NCBI RefSeq assembly: GCF_020177265.1
Contig: NZ_JAIVMC010000004.1
Span: forward strand, 248,001 to 312,000
Source of the DNA: Pseudooceanicola marinus
GTDB lineage: Bacteria > Pseudomonadota > Alphaproteobacteria > Rhodobacterales > Rhodobacteraceae
Reading direction: 5' to 3'
Length of the DNA stretch: 64,000 bases
The notes beneath the pieces were generated by a model. That model saw nothing but the letters and a program-made list of their open reading frames with translations. It had not been told where the DNA came from and did no database searches. This document shows, piece by piece, positions 9,531-18,139 of this stretch (positions are counted from its first letter, which is position 1; the number at the start of each line of letters is the position of its first letter). The translations under genes and the position numbers were made by a program.

Positions 9531-10220
9531 ATGTCCCTTGATCGCACCCTGAAGATCGCGCCCTCGATCCTTTCTGCCGATTTCGCCAACTTCGGCGCCG
9601 AGATCGAGGCGGTGGAGGCGCAGGGTGCCGACTGGATCCATGTTGATGTGATGGACGGGCATTTCGTGCCCAACCTGACCTTCGGCCCGCCGCTGGTGAA
9701 GGCGATCCGCAAGCACATCAAGACGGTCATGGACGTGCACCTGATGATTGCCCCCGTCGATCCCTACATCGACGCCTTCGTCGACGCCGGCGCCGATGTG
9801 CTGACCGCGCATCTGGAGGCCGGGCCGCATATCCACCGCACCCTGCAGGCCATCCGTGGCGCGGGCTGCAAGGCGGGTCTGGCGCTGAACCCCGGCACGC
9901 CCATCGACGCGGTGGAACACCTGCTGGACATGATCGACCTGATCTGCGTGATGACCGTGAACCCCGGCTTCGGCGGGCAGAAGTTCATCCATTCCCAGAT
10001 CGCCAAGGTCGAGAAACTGCGCGCCATGATCGGTGACCGTCCCATCCATATCGAGATCGACGGCGGCATCACCCCCGAAACCGCCCCGCTGATGCGCGCG
10101 GCGGGCGCCGACGTGCTGGTGGCAGGCTCAGCCGTCTTCAAGGGCGGTTCGGTCGCGGACCCCGCGCCCTATGGCGCCAACATCCGCGCGATCCGCACCA
10201 GTTGCGACACGTTGGTCTGA
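9531..10220 (+). CDS. rpe: Ribulose-phosphate 3-epimerase
   Basis: 229 residues, a TIM-barrel epimerase. It opens with IAPSILSADFANFG, the metal site HVDVMDGHFVPNLTFGP and DVHLMI follow, with the catalytic region around VMTVNPGFGGQKF and the phosphate site IEIDGGI. It interconverts ribulose 5-phosphate and xylulose 5-phosphate in the pentose phosphate/Calvin pathways. AGGAGG precedes the ATG by about 9 nt. A strong hairpin terminator follows at 10239-10263. Confidence 0.97.
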   Translation: MSLDRTLKIAPSILSADFANFGAEIEAVEAQGADWIHVDVMDGHFVPNLTFGPPLVKAIRKHIKTVMDVHLMIAPVDPYIDAFVDAGADVLTAHLEAGPHIHRTLQAIRGAGCKAGLALNPGTPIDAVEHLLDMIDLICVMTVNPGFGGQKFIHSQIAKVEKLRAMIGDRPIHIEIDGGITPETAPLMRAAGADVLVAGSAVFKGGSVADPAPYGANIRAIRTSCDTLV

Positions 10221-10238
10221 GCGGTCTGAACCGACGAC

Positions 10239-10263
10239 AAGGGCGCCCGGGAGGCGCCCTTTT
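10239..10263 (+). terminator. Rho-independent terminator after rpe
   Basis: A 9-bp perfect stem (AAGGGCGCC/GGCGCCCTT) with loop CGGGA and a short T-tract, 18 bp after the rpe stop. It separates rpe from the hydrolase gene. Confidence 0.8.
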
Positions 10264-10280
10264 GCTTGGGGAGAGAGGCG

Positions 10281-10895
10281 ATGGAATTTCTGATCGAAGG
10301 CGAGGGGCCGACCCTGCTGCTGGCCCATGGGGCGGGCGCCGCGATGGACACGCCCTGGATGACCGCCCTGACCGCCGCGCTGACGGGCCATGGCCTGCGC
10401 GTGGCGCGGTTTGAATTCGCTTACATGGCCGGGCGCCGCACCGGCGGATCGAAACGCCCGCCGCCGAAGGTTGACCAGCTGCAGGAAGAATACCGGGCGG
10501 CCATCGCGGCGCTGGCGCCGGAGGGGCCACTTTTCATCGGCGGCAAGAGCATGGGCGGGCGTGTCGCCAGCCTGATTGCCGACAGCGCGGGCGTGGCGGG
10601 CCTCGTCTGCCTGGGCTATCCCTTCCACCCTCAGGGGCAGCCGGAGAAATTGCGCACCGAACATTTGGCGGACCTCGCGACGCCCACGCTGATCTGCCAG
10701 GGCACCCGCGATCCCTTTGGCACGGCGGAGGAGGTGGCAGGCTACGCCCTGTCCGACGCCATAGAGCTGCACTGGCTCGATGACGGCGACCACGATCTGA
10801 AGCCGCGCAAGCGGGAAACGGGCCGGACGCTCGACGATTACCTGGCCGAGACCGCGCAGTTCGTGGCGAACTGGATCAAGCACCAAGCCGGCTGA
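10281..10895 (+). CDS. Alpha/beta hydrolase, KANL3/TEX30-like family
   Basis: 204 residues, a compact alpha/beta hydrolase. An oxyanion-region LLLAHGAGAAMD is near the N-terminus, and the nucleophile elbow GGKSMGGR gives Ser near 88. TLICQGTRDPFG and WLDDGDHDLKPRK hold the expected acid and His. The ATG at 10281 follows GGGGAGAGAGG; the earlier TTG at 10266 has no ribosome site. The substrate is unknown; bacterial members are usually annotated dienelactone-hydrolase-like. It stands alone between a terminator and a flavin oxidoreductase gene. Confidence 0.88.
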   Translation: MEFLIEGEGPTLLLAHGAGAAMDTPWMTALTAALTGHGLRVARFEFAYMAGRRTGGSKRPPPKVDQLQEEYRAAIAALAPEGPLFIGGKSMGGRVASLIADSAGVAGLVCLGYPFHPQGQPEKLRTEHLADLATPTLICQGTRDPFGTAEEVAGYALSDAIELHWLDDGDHDLKPRKRETGRTLDDYLAETAQFVANWIKHQAG

Positions 10896-11015
10896 ACGAC
10901 CTCCCCGCACAGCGCCTGTGCGATGACCCCCGGTGGCGCGCCGCACGCCGCTGCCCTAGCTTGGCGCCCAAGGGCCCGGCGGCAGGCGCGGGGCAAACAG
11001 CCACGGAGGACACCC

Positions 11016-12044
11016 ATGGAAGTCGGTCTGTACACATTCGGCGATGTCGGGCGGAACCCGGTCACAGGCGAGCAGGTGGATGCGCCCACCCGGCTGACCC
11101 GCCTGCTGGAAGAGATCCGGCTGGCGGACGAGCTGGGCCTCGACCTCTTCGGTCTGGGCGAACACCACCGTCCCAACTACGCCATCTCCAGCCCGGCCAC
11201 GGTGCTGGCCGCCGCCGCCGCGCAGACCCGGCAGATCAAGCTCAGCAGCGCCGTGACCGTCCTCAGCTCCGAGGACCCGGTGCGTGTCTATCAGCAGTTC
11301 GCCACCATCGACGGCCTCTCCGGCGGGCGGGCCGAGATCATGGTCGGGCGCGGCAGCTTCATCGAGAGTTTCCCTCTCTTCGGCTATGATCTGCGCGATT
11401 ACGACGACCTCTTTGAGGAGAAGCTGGCCATGCTGATGGCCCTGAACGAGGGCGAGAAACTCTCCTGGCAGGGCACGAAGCACACCCAGGCGGTGGAAAG
11501 CCTCGGCATCTACCCGCGCCCGGTGCACGACAAGCTGCCGATCTGGATCGCTGCCGGGGGCACGCCGCAGTCGATGGTGCGCGCGGGGGCCTATGGCGCG
11601 CCGCTGGCGCTCGCGATCATCGGAGGCCAGCCGCGCCGCTTCGCGCCCCTGGCGGATCTCTACCGTCGCGCTGCGGACCAGGCGGGCCACGCAGACAAGG
11701 CGCGCGTGTCGCTGAACGTGCACGGTTTCGTCCACGAGGACAGCCAGAAGGCCGCCGACATCTTCTTCCCGGCGCAGAAACAGGTGATGGACCAGATCGG
11801 CCGCGAACGCGGCTGGCCGCCGCAGAGCCGAGCGCAGTTCGATGCCTCGATCACGCCCGAGGGCGCCAATTTCGTCGGCAGCCCGGCACAGATCGTCGAC
11901 AAGATCCTGGGCCTGAAGGAGGACCTGGGCTTCGACCGGGTGACCCTGCAGATGGCCATCGGCGTGATCGACCACGCCGAGATGCTGAAGGCGATCGAAA
12001 CCGTGGGCACCAAGGTCCTGCCCGAGCTGCGCAAGGCGGGCTGA
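11016..12044 (+). CDS. LLM-class (luciferase-like) flavin-dependent oxidoreductase
   Basis: 342 residues, a TIM-barrel flavin oxidoreductase of the bacterial luciferase-like family (close in type to the Atu2307/SP_0267 group). Motifs include GLGEHHRPNYAISSPATVLAAAAAQT, DGLSGGRAEIMVGRGSF and the WIAAGGTPQS stretch. It would use FMNH2 from a partner reductase, or bound flavin, to oxidise an unknown small molecule. The ATG at 11016 follows CACGGAGGACACCC. It converges on the histidine kinase gene, with repeat copy 4 between them. Confidence 0.9.
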   Translation: MEVGLYTFGDVGRNPVTGEQVDAPTRLTRLLEEIRLADELGLDLFGLGEHHRPNYAISSPATVLAAAAAQTRQIKLSSAVTVLSSEDPVRVYQQFATIDGLSGGRAEIMVGRGSFIESFPLFGYDLRDYDDLFEEKLAMLMALNEGEKLSWQGTKHTQAVESLGIYPRPVHDKLPIWIAAGGTPQSMVRAGAYGAPLALAIIGGQPRRFAPLADLYRRAADQAGHADKARVSLNVHGFVHEDSQKAADIFFPAQKQVMDQIGRERGWPPQSRAQFDASITPEGANFVGSPAQIVDKILGLKEDLGFDRVTLQMAIGVIDHAEMLKAIETVGTKVLPELRKAG

Positions 12045-12067
12045 GGGGCGTCGCGCCCCTGTCCCTG

Positions 12068-12114
12068 TTCTACGGCTGGAAATGCTCCGGGGGTCCGGGG
12101 GCTGGCCCCCGGAC
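12068..12114 (-). repeat. Intergenic GGAGTATTT repeat, copy 4 (variant GGAGCATTT)
   Basis: On the minus strand, directly after the histidine kinase stop: a 9-bp hairpin (GTCCGGGGG/CCCCCGGAC, 12093-12114), then the core CCCGGAGCATTTCC and a tail ending ACAGGG. It sits between convergent genes and may act as a terminator. There is no T-tract. Confidence 0.65.
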
Positions 12115-12119
12115 CTCGC

Positions 12120-13232
12120 TCAGGTTCCGGGCGTCGCCTCGGCCTCCTGCAGGGGGAAGTCGAGGGTGATCCGCGTCCCGTCCGGGCCGGAGGCCAGGGC
12201 GAAGGTGCCGCCCAGCTGACGCGCCGAGGCCTCGATCACCTGCATCCCCAACCCCTGTTTCGCCGTGACGCCTTCCGGCAGGCCCACGCCGTTGTCGGCC
12301 AGGGTCAGCTTGCAGCGCCCCTCGACCGGCGGATCGACCCGGCAGGAGATCGTGCCGGCCTGGCCATCTGGGAAGGCATGCTTGATCGCGTTGGAGGCGA
12401 ACTCGTTCAGGATTACCCCCAGGGCGGCGGCGACGCTCGGGTCCAGGTCCGCCGCCGGCCAGTCGGCGCTGAGGGTGATGTTGGGCGGAGCAGACTGGCC
12501 GATCAGGCGGCAGACCGACGGGCCGAAGCTGGCCAGCGAGATCGTCTCCGCCCGGTCGGCGCGGTACAGCTGTTCGTGCAGGGCCGCCACCGTCTCGATC
12601 CGGCGGCCGACCTGCAGCAGGGCCAGGCGGGTTTCCTCGTTCGAGGCGCTGCGCGCCTGCATCCGGGTCAGGGCCGACACCGACTGCAACGAGTTCTTCA
12701 CCCGGTGGTCCACCTCGTGACGCATCAGCTCGGCCTTGGACAGGGCGCGCTTCAGCTCCATCTGGGCGATGACCTGGGCGGCCAGCACCCGCAGGGCATC
12801 GCGTTGCAGCGGCGTCAGGCGGTTGGGCTCGCGGTCGATCACGCACAGGGACCCGACGGGCGACCCTTCCTCGCTGCGCAGCACGACCCCGGCGTAGAAC
12901 CGCAGGTGTTCGTCGCCCAGAACCAGCGGATTGTCGGCGGTGCGCGGGTCCTTGGTGGCGTCGGGCACCTCCAGGAAATCGTCGTCCTGCAGGATCGCAT
13001 GGGCACAGATCGACTGCTCGCGCGGGGTGCTGTCGATGTCCAGGCCGTGGCGCGCCTTGAACCACTGCCGGTCTTCGTCGACCAAGCTGATCAGTGACAC
13101 CGGCGTGCCGCAGAGCGCCGAGGCCAGTTTCACCACGTCATCGAAAGGCGCCTCGGGATCCGTGTCGAGGATCTCGAAGGAGCGCAGGATAGAGAGGCGG
13201 TGTGCCTCATCGGGATGCAGAGGGGGCTTCAT
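12120..13232 (-). CDS. GAF-domain sensor histidine kinase (HisKA_2 type)
   Basis: 370 residues, soluble. An N-terminal GAF domain (about 20-160) opens with the SILRSFEILDTDPEAPFDD region common in such kinases. A HisKA_2 dimerisation helix carries the phospho-accepting His-176 (HRVKNSLQ). A HATPase domain follows, with an N-box around residues 277-290 (ILNEFASNAIKHAF), G1 DNGVGLPEG and a late GPDGTRITLDFP. No transmembrane segment or receiver domain is present, so it is probably a cytoplasmic sensor acting on an unlinked response regulator. Kinases of this class often feed alphaproteobacterial stress or light responses; the signal here is unknown. An inverted repeat lies upstream at 13285-13302. 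Confidence 0.93.
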   Translation of the reverse strand: MKPPLHPDEAHRLSILRSFEILDTDPEAPFDDVVKLASALCGTPVSLISLVDEDRQWFKARHGLDIDSTPREQSICAHAILQDDDFLEVPDATKDPRTADNPLVLGDEHLRFYAGVVLRSEEGSPVGSLCVIDREPNRLTPLQRDALRVLAAQVIAQMELKRALSKAELMRHEVDHRVKNSLQSVSALTRMQARSASNEETRLALLQVGRRIETVAALHEQLYRADRAETISLASFGPSVCRLIGQSAPPNITLSADWPAADLDPSVAAALGVILNEFASNAIKHAFPDGQAGTISCRVDPPVEGRCKLTLADNGVGLPEGVTAKQGLGMQVIEASARQLGGTFALASGPDGTRITLDFPLQEAEATPGT

Positions 13233-13284
13233 CAGTCCATCCGTTCACGGGAAGAGAGCAGGAGCGCGTCGAAAAGCCTTAGCC

Positions 13285-13302
13285 TGCAAAGGCGCGTTTG
13301 CA
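13285..13302. promoter_or_regulatory. Inverted repeat TGCAAA-N6-TTTGCA upstream of histidine kinase
   Basis: A perfect 6-bp arm palindrome with a GGCGCG spacer, 53 bp upstream of the kinase start at 13232, followed by an AT-rich run. Position and symmetry fit a transcription-factor site; the factor is unknown. Confidence 0.35.
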
Positions 13303-13464
13303 AAATCTTTTATCCCCATACGGAGCAATTGACGTAAGGGAATGATGGCGCCGAAAGTCGAGTGTATACAGGTGGTTGCGTATGTTGTGCTTGAAAGGCC
13401 GTGGGCCCGGTCCGGGCGCCTGCCTCCTCAGGGCACCACGGATCGGCCTCGCTGACGGCCCCGA

Positions 13465-14022
13465 CTACAGCCCCGGCCCCGCCAGTCGCCGGATCAGCCC
13501 GGCGGCATTGCGCACTCCGTATTTCTTCAGCAGGCGCGCGCGGACATCTTCGACCGTGCGGGGCGACAGCCCCAGGCGGCGCGCCATCTCCTTCGAGGTC
13601 TCGCCGCGTTCCAGCCCCGCCACCACGTCGCGTTCGCGCGGGGTCAGGCGGCTGTCCTCTGCCCGCGAAAGCGGCGCGAAACTCATCACCACGCTGGACA
13701 GGGGCGCCTCGGGCGTCTGCGTGCGGGCGCGGAACCGCACCCAGAAGGCGCCGGTTTCCGGGTGCCGCATCATGCGTTCGTCGGAATAGATGCCCGTTTC
13801 CGCCAGCGCGGCCAGGCCCACGTCACGGATCGTCTGGAACTCCTGGTCGGAGGAATAGAGGACGCGGAAACTCTGCCCCACAAGGGCCTCGCGCGTCCGG
13901 CCCACCATCCGGGCGAAGGGCAGGTTGCAGGCGCGGATCACCCGGTCCTGGGCCAGTACAAGGCCCATGGGGGCGTGATCCCAGGCCAGGCGTTCCATTG
14001 CGTCGAGAGGGGGCAGAGACAT
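13465..14022 (-). CDS. PAS-LuxR transcriptional regulator
   Basis: 185 residues. An N-terminal PAS domain (about 8-118; VIRACNLPFARMVGRTREALVGQ) joins a C-terminal LuxR/FixJ-type helix-turn-helix (about 122-180; LTPRERDVVAGLERGETSKEMARRLGLSPRTVEDVRARLLKKYG). There is no receiver domain, so the regulator probably senses a ligand, cofactor or redox state directly through PAS. It is divergent from the M20 peptidase gene. A 20-bp palindrome of the size bound by LuxR-family dimers lies in that gap at 14050-14069. Confidence 0.92.
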   Translation of the reverse strand: MSLPPLDAMERLAWDHAPMGLVLAQDRVIRACNLPFARMVGRTREALVGQSFRVLYSSDQEFQTIRDVGLAALAETGIYSDERMMRHPETGAFWVRFRARTQTPEAPLSSVVMSFAPLSRAEDSRLTPRERDVVAGLERGETSKEMARRLGLSPRTVEDVRARLLKKYGVRNAAGLIRRLAGPGL

Positions 14023-14049
14023 GCTGTTATACTATTTCACACCGTGGTT

Positions 14050-14069
14050 CTACGGTATTGAGACCGTAG
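14050..14069. promoter_or_regulatory. 20-bp palindrome CTACGGT-N6-ACCGTAG, candidate LuxR-type box
   Basis: Perfect 7-bp arms with a 6-bp spacer, 28 bp upstream of the PAS-LuxR start (14022) and 26 bp upstream of the M20 gene start (14095). A TATACTAT-like AT-rich element lies at about 14031-14038. The 20-bp length matches lux-box-type sites, so autoregulation and control of the divergent gene are plausible. Confidence 0.5.
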
Positions 14070-14094
14070 CCCGTCCCGGCAAAAGCTGGAACCC

Positions 14095-15378
14095 ATGACT
14101 GAGCCCCAAGTGAAAATGCGCCTGCACGAGGCGATCCTGGCCCGCCGCGACGAGTTGATCGCGTTGACCCAGGACCTGATCCGCATCCCGACCCTGAACC
14201 CGCCGGGGGAGAACTACCGGGAGATCTGCGACTACCTGGACCGCCGGCTGCGCGGCAAGGGGTTCGAGACCCAGCTGGTCCGCGCCGAGGGCGCCGTGGG
14301 CGACAGCGACAAGTATCCCCGCTGGAACATCGTGGCCCGCAAGGAGGGTGCGCGGTCCGGCGAATGCGTGCATTTCAACAGCCATATCGACGTGGTTGAC
14401 GTGGGCCGCGGCTGGACGACCGACCCCTTCGGCGGAGAGCTGAAGGACGGCAAGATCTATGGCCGGGGCGCCTGCGACATGAAGGGGGGCCTCGCCGCCT
14501 CGATCATCGCGGCCGAGGCCTTCATCGACGTCTGCCCCGACTTCTCCGGTGCCATCGAGATCTCCGGCACGGCGGATGAGGAATCGGGCGGCTTCGGCGG
14601 TGTGGCCTACCTGGCGGAGAAGGGGTTCTACGCCAAGGTCGATCACGTCATCATCCCCGAGCCGCTGAACAAGGACCGCATCTGCCTGGGCCACCGTGGC
14701 GTCTGGTGGGCGGAGATCGAGACCCATGGCGAGATCGCCCATGGCTCGATGCCTTTCCTCGGCGATTGCGCCGTGCGCCACATGGGCGCCGTGCTGCACG
14801 AGATGGAGGAAAGCCTCTTCCCGGCCCTGGCCCAGAAGCGCACCGAGATGCCCGTGGTCCCCGAGGGTGCGAAGCAGTCGACGCTGAACATCAATTCGCT
14901 GCACGGCGGCCAGGCGGAAATCCCGCGCGACGCCAATGCGCTGCCCTCGCCTTGCGTCCCCGACAGCGCGCGGATGGTCATCGACCGCCGCTTCCTGATC
15001 GAGGAAAGCATCGACGAGGTCATCGGCGAGATGAAGACGGTGCTGGACAAGGTGAAGGGCGAGCGCCCGAACTTCAGCTACGAGATGCGCGAGATGATGC
15101 GCGTGCTGCCCACCATGACCGAGCGCGAGGCGCCGGTGGTGCAGTCGGTGACCCGTGCCATCCAGGACACCATGGGCACCGCGCCGCAATACGTGGTCAG
15201 CCCCGGCACCTACGACCAGAAGCATATCGACCGCATCGGCCGCCTGAAGAACTGCATCGCCTATGGCCCCGGCATCCTCGACCTGGCGCACAAGCCCGAC
15301 GAATACGTCGGCGTCGACGACATGCTGCAATCGGCCGAGGTCATGGCGCTGTCGCTGGCCGACCTGCTGACCGGCTGA
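14095..15378 (+). CDS. M20 family metallohydrolase (ArgE/DapE-like deacylase)
   Basis: 427 residues. The metal-site motifs are in order: HFNSHIDVVDVG (His, Asp), GRGACDMKGG (bridging Asp), ISGTADEESGG (catalytic Glu-Glu), IIPEP, and a late LDLAHKPDEYV with the last His. Members deacylate N-acetylornithine, N-succinyl-diaminopimelate or other N-acyl amino acids. It is longer than typical ArgE/DapE (about 375-385) and matches the roughly 420-residue family annotated acetylornithine deacetylase/succinyl-diaminopimelate desuccinylase-like, so the true substrate is open. A PAS-LuxR gene is divergent, and panC converges downstream. Confidence 0.9.
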   Translation: MTEPQVKMRLHEAILARRDELIALTQDLIRIPTLNPPGENYREICDYLDRRLRGKGFETQLVRAEGAVGDSDKYPRWNIVARKEGARSGECVHFNSHIDVVDVGRGWTTDPFGGELKDGKIYGRGACDMKGGLAASIIAAEAFIDVCPDFSGAIEISGTADEESGGFGGVAYLAEKGFYAKVDHVIIPEPLNKDRICLGHRGVWWAEIETHGEIAHGSMPFLGDCAVRHMGAVLHEMEESLFPALAQKRTEMPVVPEGAKQSTLNINSLHGGQAEIPRDANALPSPCVPDSARMVIDRRFLIEESIDEVIGEMKTVLDKVKGERPNFSYEMREMMRVLPTMTEREAPVVQSVTRAIQDTMGTAPQYVVSPGTYDQKHIDRIGRLKNCIAYGPGILDLAHKPDEYVGVDDMLQSAEVMALSLADLLTG

Positions 15379-15451
15379 ACGGATGGGCGCGGCGCGGCAT
15401 AACTGGCCCCGGCGGCGGGCCCCGGCCCGCCGGTTGTCCGCCCATGCCTGT

Positions 15452-16342
15452 TCAGGTGCTTTCGCCGGAGACCGGGATATTGTCGATCAGCCGCACATCG
15501 CCCAGCCAGGCGGCGGCGAAGAGGCGCGTGGCGCCTGTCGCGTGGTCGCGGGCCTCCAGCGTGCTGGCCTCGCGCAGCTCCAGGTAGTCGATGGCGCCGA
15601 AGCCGGCCTCGGCCAGACGGGCGTGGGCCCCGGGCAGCAGATCGGTCAGCGCCGCGCCGTCGCGCAGGGCCGCGGCCATGTCGCGTATCACCGCGCCGAG
15701 GGACGGCGCCCGGGCGCGGGCCTCGGCATCCAGCCGCAGGTTGCGCGAGGACATGGCCAGACCGTCGGCCTCGCGCACCGTGGGACAGCCCACCACCTCG
15801 ATCTCCATGTCCAGGTCGCGGGCCATGCGTCGCACGACCTGCAACTGCTGCCAGTCCTTGCGCCCGAAATAGGCGCGGTGCGCGGCAGTCTGCGCGAAGA
15901 GTTTCGCCACCACAGTCGCCATGCCGTCGAAATGGCCCGGCCGGTGCGCGCCACACAGGACCTGCGTCAGCCCCTCGACACTGACGGTGCTGGCGAAGCC
16001 CGACGGATAGACCTGGTCGCCATCCGGGACGTAGATCACGTCGACGCCGAAGGGGGCGAGCTTGGCGGCATCCTCGATCTCGGTGCGGGGGTAGTTCGCC
16101 AGGTCTTCGGGGCTGTTGAACTGGCGCGGGTTGACGAAGATCGTCACGATCACCCGGTCGCAATCGGCGCAGGCCGCGCGGACCAGCGACAGGTGCCCCT
16201 CGTGCAGGGCGCCCATGGTGGGCACGACGCCGATGACCTCGCCCCGGCGGCGCCAGGTACGGGTGCGGTCGCGCAAGCTGTCCAGGCGACGCAGGATCGT
16301 CCCTTCGCCCTCGGGCGGGGACATCGGTTCGGGCGCGGTCAT
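15452..16342 (-). CDS. panC: Pantoate--beta-alanine ligase
   Basis: 296 residues. Adenylate-forming HIGH-type motif VPTMGALHEGHLSLVR near 36-51, FVNPRQFNSPEDLANYPRT, the ATP/pantoate-site stretch YFGRKDWQQLQVVRRM and the KMSKS-like VREADGLAMSSRNLRL. It condenses pantoate with beta-alanine to pantothenate for CoA synthesis. The ATG at 16342 is chosen because TGGAGGAG precedes it; an upstream extension lacks such a site. No panB or panD is nearby. It is divergent from the ABC importer's binding protein. Confidence 0.96.
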   Translation of the reverse strand: MTAPEPMSPPEGEGTILRRLDSLRDRTRTWRRRGEVIGVVPTMGALHEGHLSLVRAACADCDRVIVTIFVNPRQFNSPEDLANYPRTEIEDAAKLAPFGVDVIYVPDGDQVYPSGFASTVSVEGLTQVLCGAHRPGHFDGMATVVAKLFAQTAAHRAYFGRKDWQQLQVVRRMARDLDMEIEVVGCPTVREADGLAMSSRNLRLDAEARARAPSLGAVIRDMAAALRDGAALTDLLPGAHARLAEAGFGAIDYLELREASTLEARDHATGATRLFAAAWLGDVRLIDNIPVSGEST

Positions 16343-16514
16343 GCTCTGCTCCTCCAACAGCACTCGGGCGGTTGGCGGGGTAACAATATTGCGCGCCCGG
16401 GTCCAGAGATTACAGAAGCCGTAAAGGCTTGACCCTGCCCCGGCAGGAGACAAGCATGCGGACACAACAGGGAAGGGCGCCGGAAAAGGCCCCGCAGAGA
16501 CAGGAGTTGACCCC

Positions 16515-18014
16515 ATGACCAACACGTTGAGAAGTGTGGCGAAGACAGCGGCGGCGGCCAGCGTGATCGCGCTGACGGCCGGCGCAGGGGCGGCGATGGC
16601 CCAGGACAGCCTGACGCTGGGCCTGCAGCTGGAACCGCCGCACATGGACCCGACCTCGGCCGCCGCGGGCGCCATCGACCAGGTGGTCTATGCCAACGTC
16701 TTCGAGGGGCTGACCCGCTTCGGCTCCGACGGGTCGGTGAACCCCGGCCTGGCGAAAAGCTGGGACATCTCCGAGGATGGTCTGACCTACACCTTCCACC
16801 TGGTGGAGGGCGCCAAGTTCCATGACGGCACCGATTTCGAGGCGACCGACGTGGTCTTCACCCTCGACCGCGCCCGCGCCGAGGACAGCGTGAATGCGCA
16901 GAAATCCCTCTTTGCCGGCATCGAAAGCGTCGAGGCGCTGGACCCGGCCACCGTGCAGGTGACCCTGTCGGCCCCCGACGGCATGTTCCTGTTCAAGATG
17001 GCCTGGGGGGACGCCGTGATCGTCGCGCCCGAGTCGATCGAGGACATCACAACCAACCCCGTGGGCACCGGCGCCTTCACCTTCGGCAACTGGGTGCAGG
17101 GCGATTCGATCACCCTGCAGAAGAACCCCGAGTACTGGGGCGAGCCGGCCATGCTGGACAGCGCCACCTTCAAGTTCATCTCGGACCCGACCGCGGCCTT
17201 TGCGGCGATGATGGCCGGCGACGTCGACGTCTTCGTGGCCTTCCCCGCGCCGGAAAACCTGCCGCAGTTCGACGCCGACCCGCGCTACAACGTGCTGATC
17301 GGCAACACCGAGGGCGAGACCATCGTGGCGATGAACAACGCCCGCCCGCCCTTCGACAACAAGATGGTGCGCGAGGCGGTGGCCCATGCCATCAACCGCC
17401 AGGACATCATCGACGGCGCCATGTTCGGCTACGGTACTCCGATCGGCACGTTCTTCGCCCCGCACAACCCTGACTACGTCGATCTGACTGAGATGTCGGC
17501 CTACGACCCCGAGGCCGCCAAGGCGCTGCTGGAAGAGGCGGGTGTCGAGCTGCCGCTGTCGGTCAAGATGACCCTGCCGCCGACCTCCTATGCCCGTCGC
17601 GGCGGCGAGATCGTGGCGGCGCAGCTGCGCGAGGTCGGCATCGAGGCGCAGATCGAGAACGTCGAATGGGCCCAGTGGCTGGAAAACACCTTCCGCAACG
17701 CCCATGACTACGACCTGACGATCATCAGCCACACCGAACCGATGGACATCGCCTCGCTGGCCGATCCGGACTACTACACCGGCTATGACAACTCCGCCTT
17801 CCGCGAGGTGATCGACCAGATCGCCGTGGAAAGCGATCCGGAGGTGCGTTCGGACCTGCTGGGCCAGGCCCAGACCATGCTGGCCGAGGACTATGTCGCG
17901 GGCTTCCTCTTCGAACTGCCGCTGCACACGGTTGCCAAGACCGGCGTCGAGGGCCTGTGGGTCAACATGCCGACCCAGGCCACCGACCTGACCGCCGTCT
18001 ACTGGGACAACTGA
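16515..18014 (+). CDS. ABC transporter substrate-binding protein, peptide/opine/nickel family (SBP_bac_5)
   Basis: 499 residues. A Sec signal peptide spans about residues 1-29 (cleavage after AMAQ region). The mature protein has the cluster-C binding-protein features: SLTLGLQLEPPHMDPTS, NVFEGLTRFGSDGSVNPGLAKSW, YTFHLVEGAKFHDG, and ATDVVFTLDRA. It captures a peptide-like ligand in the periplasm for the two permeases and double ATPase downstream. AGGAGTTGACCCC precedes the ATG. A 220-bp gap with an inverted pair of repeats separates it from the permease genes, so it may be made in larger amounts than they are. Confidence 0.94.
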   Translation: MTNTLRSVAKTAAAASVIALTAGAGAAMAQDSLTLGLQLEPPHMDPTSAAAGAIDQVVYANVFEGLTRFGSDGSVNPGLAKSWDISEDGLTYTFHLVEGAKFHDGTDFEATDVVFTLDRARAEDSVNAQKSLFAGIESVEALDPATVQVTLSAPDGMFLFKMAWGDAVIVAPESIEDITTNPVGTGAFTFGNWVQGDSITLQKNPEYWGEPAMLDSATFKFISDPTAAFAAMMAGDVDVFVAFPAPENLPQFDADPRYNVLIGNTEGETIVAMNNARPPFDNKMVREAVAHAINRQDIIDGAMFGYGTPIGTFFAPHNPDYVDLTEMSAYDPEAAKALLEEAGVELPLSVKMTLPPTSYARRGGEIVAAQLREVGIEAQIENVEWAQWLENTFRNAHDYDLTIISHTEPMDIASLADPDYYTGYDNSAFREVIDQIAVESDPEVRSDLLGQAQTMLAEDYVAGFLFELPLHTVAKTGVEGLWVNMPTQATDLTAVYWDN

Positions 18015-18100
18015 TCCCCTGTGATCATCTGCGGGGGCCACACGCATGTGGCCCCCGTTTCCATGTCCCGGCCGGGCCGCCCGTGGCCTGCGTCGCACCG

Positions 18101-18139
18101 CCTCCGGCGGGAGTATTTCAAACGAGATGAAGCCAGGGG
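18101..18139 (+). repeat. Intergenic GGAGTATTT repeat, copy 5a
   Basis: The core CCTCCGGCGGGAGTATTTC is followed by AAACGAGATGAAGCCAGGGG. It faces copy 5b in inverted orientation; bases 18112-18131 pair with 18153-18172 at 19 of 20 positions. Confidence 0.8.

Noticed and set aside
8400-10220. fbp and rpe considered as part of a Calvin-cycle (cbb) operon.
   Set aside because: No rubisco, phosphoribulokinase or CbbR gene is present, the two genes are 190 bp apart with a repeat between them, and both are also ordinary central metabolism genes.
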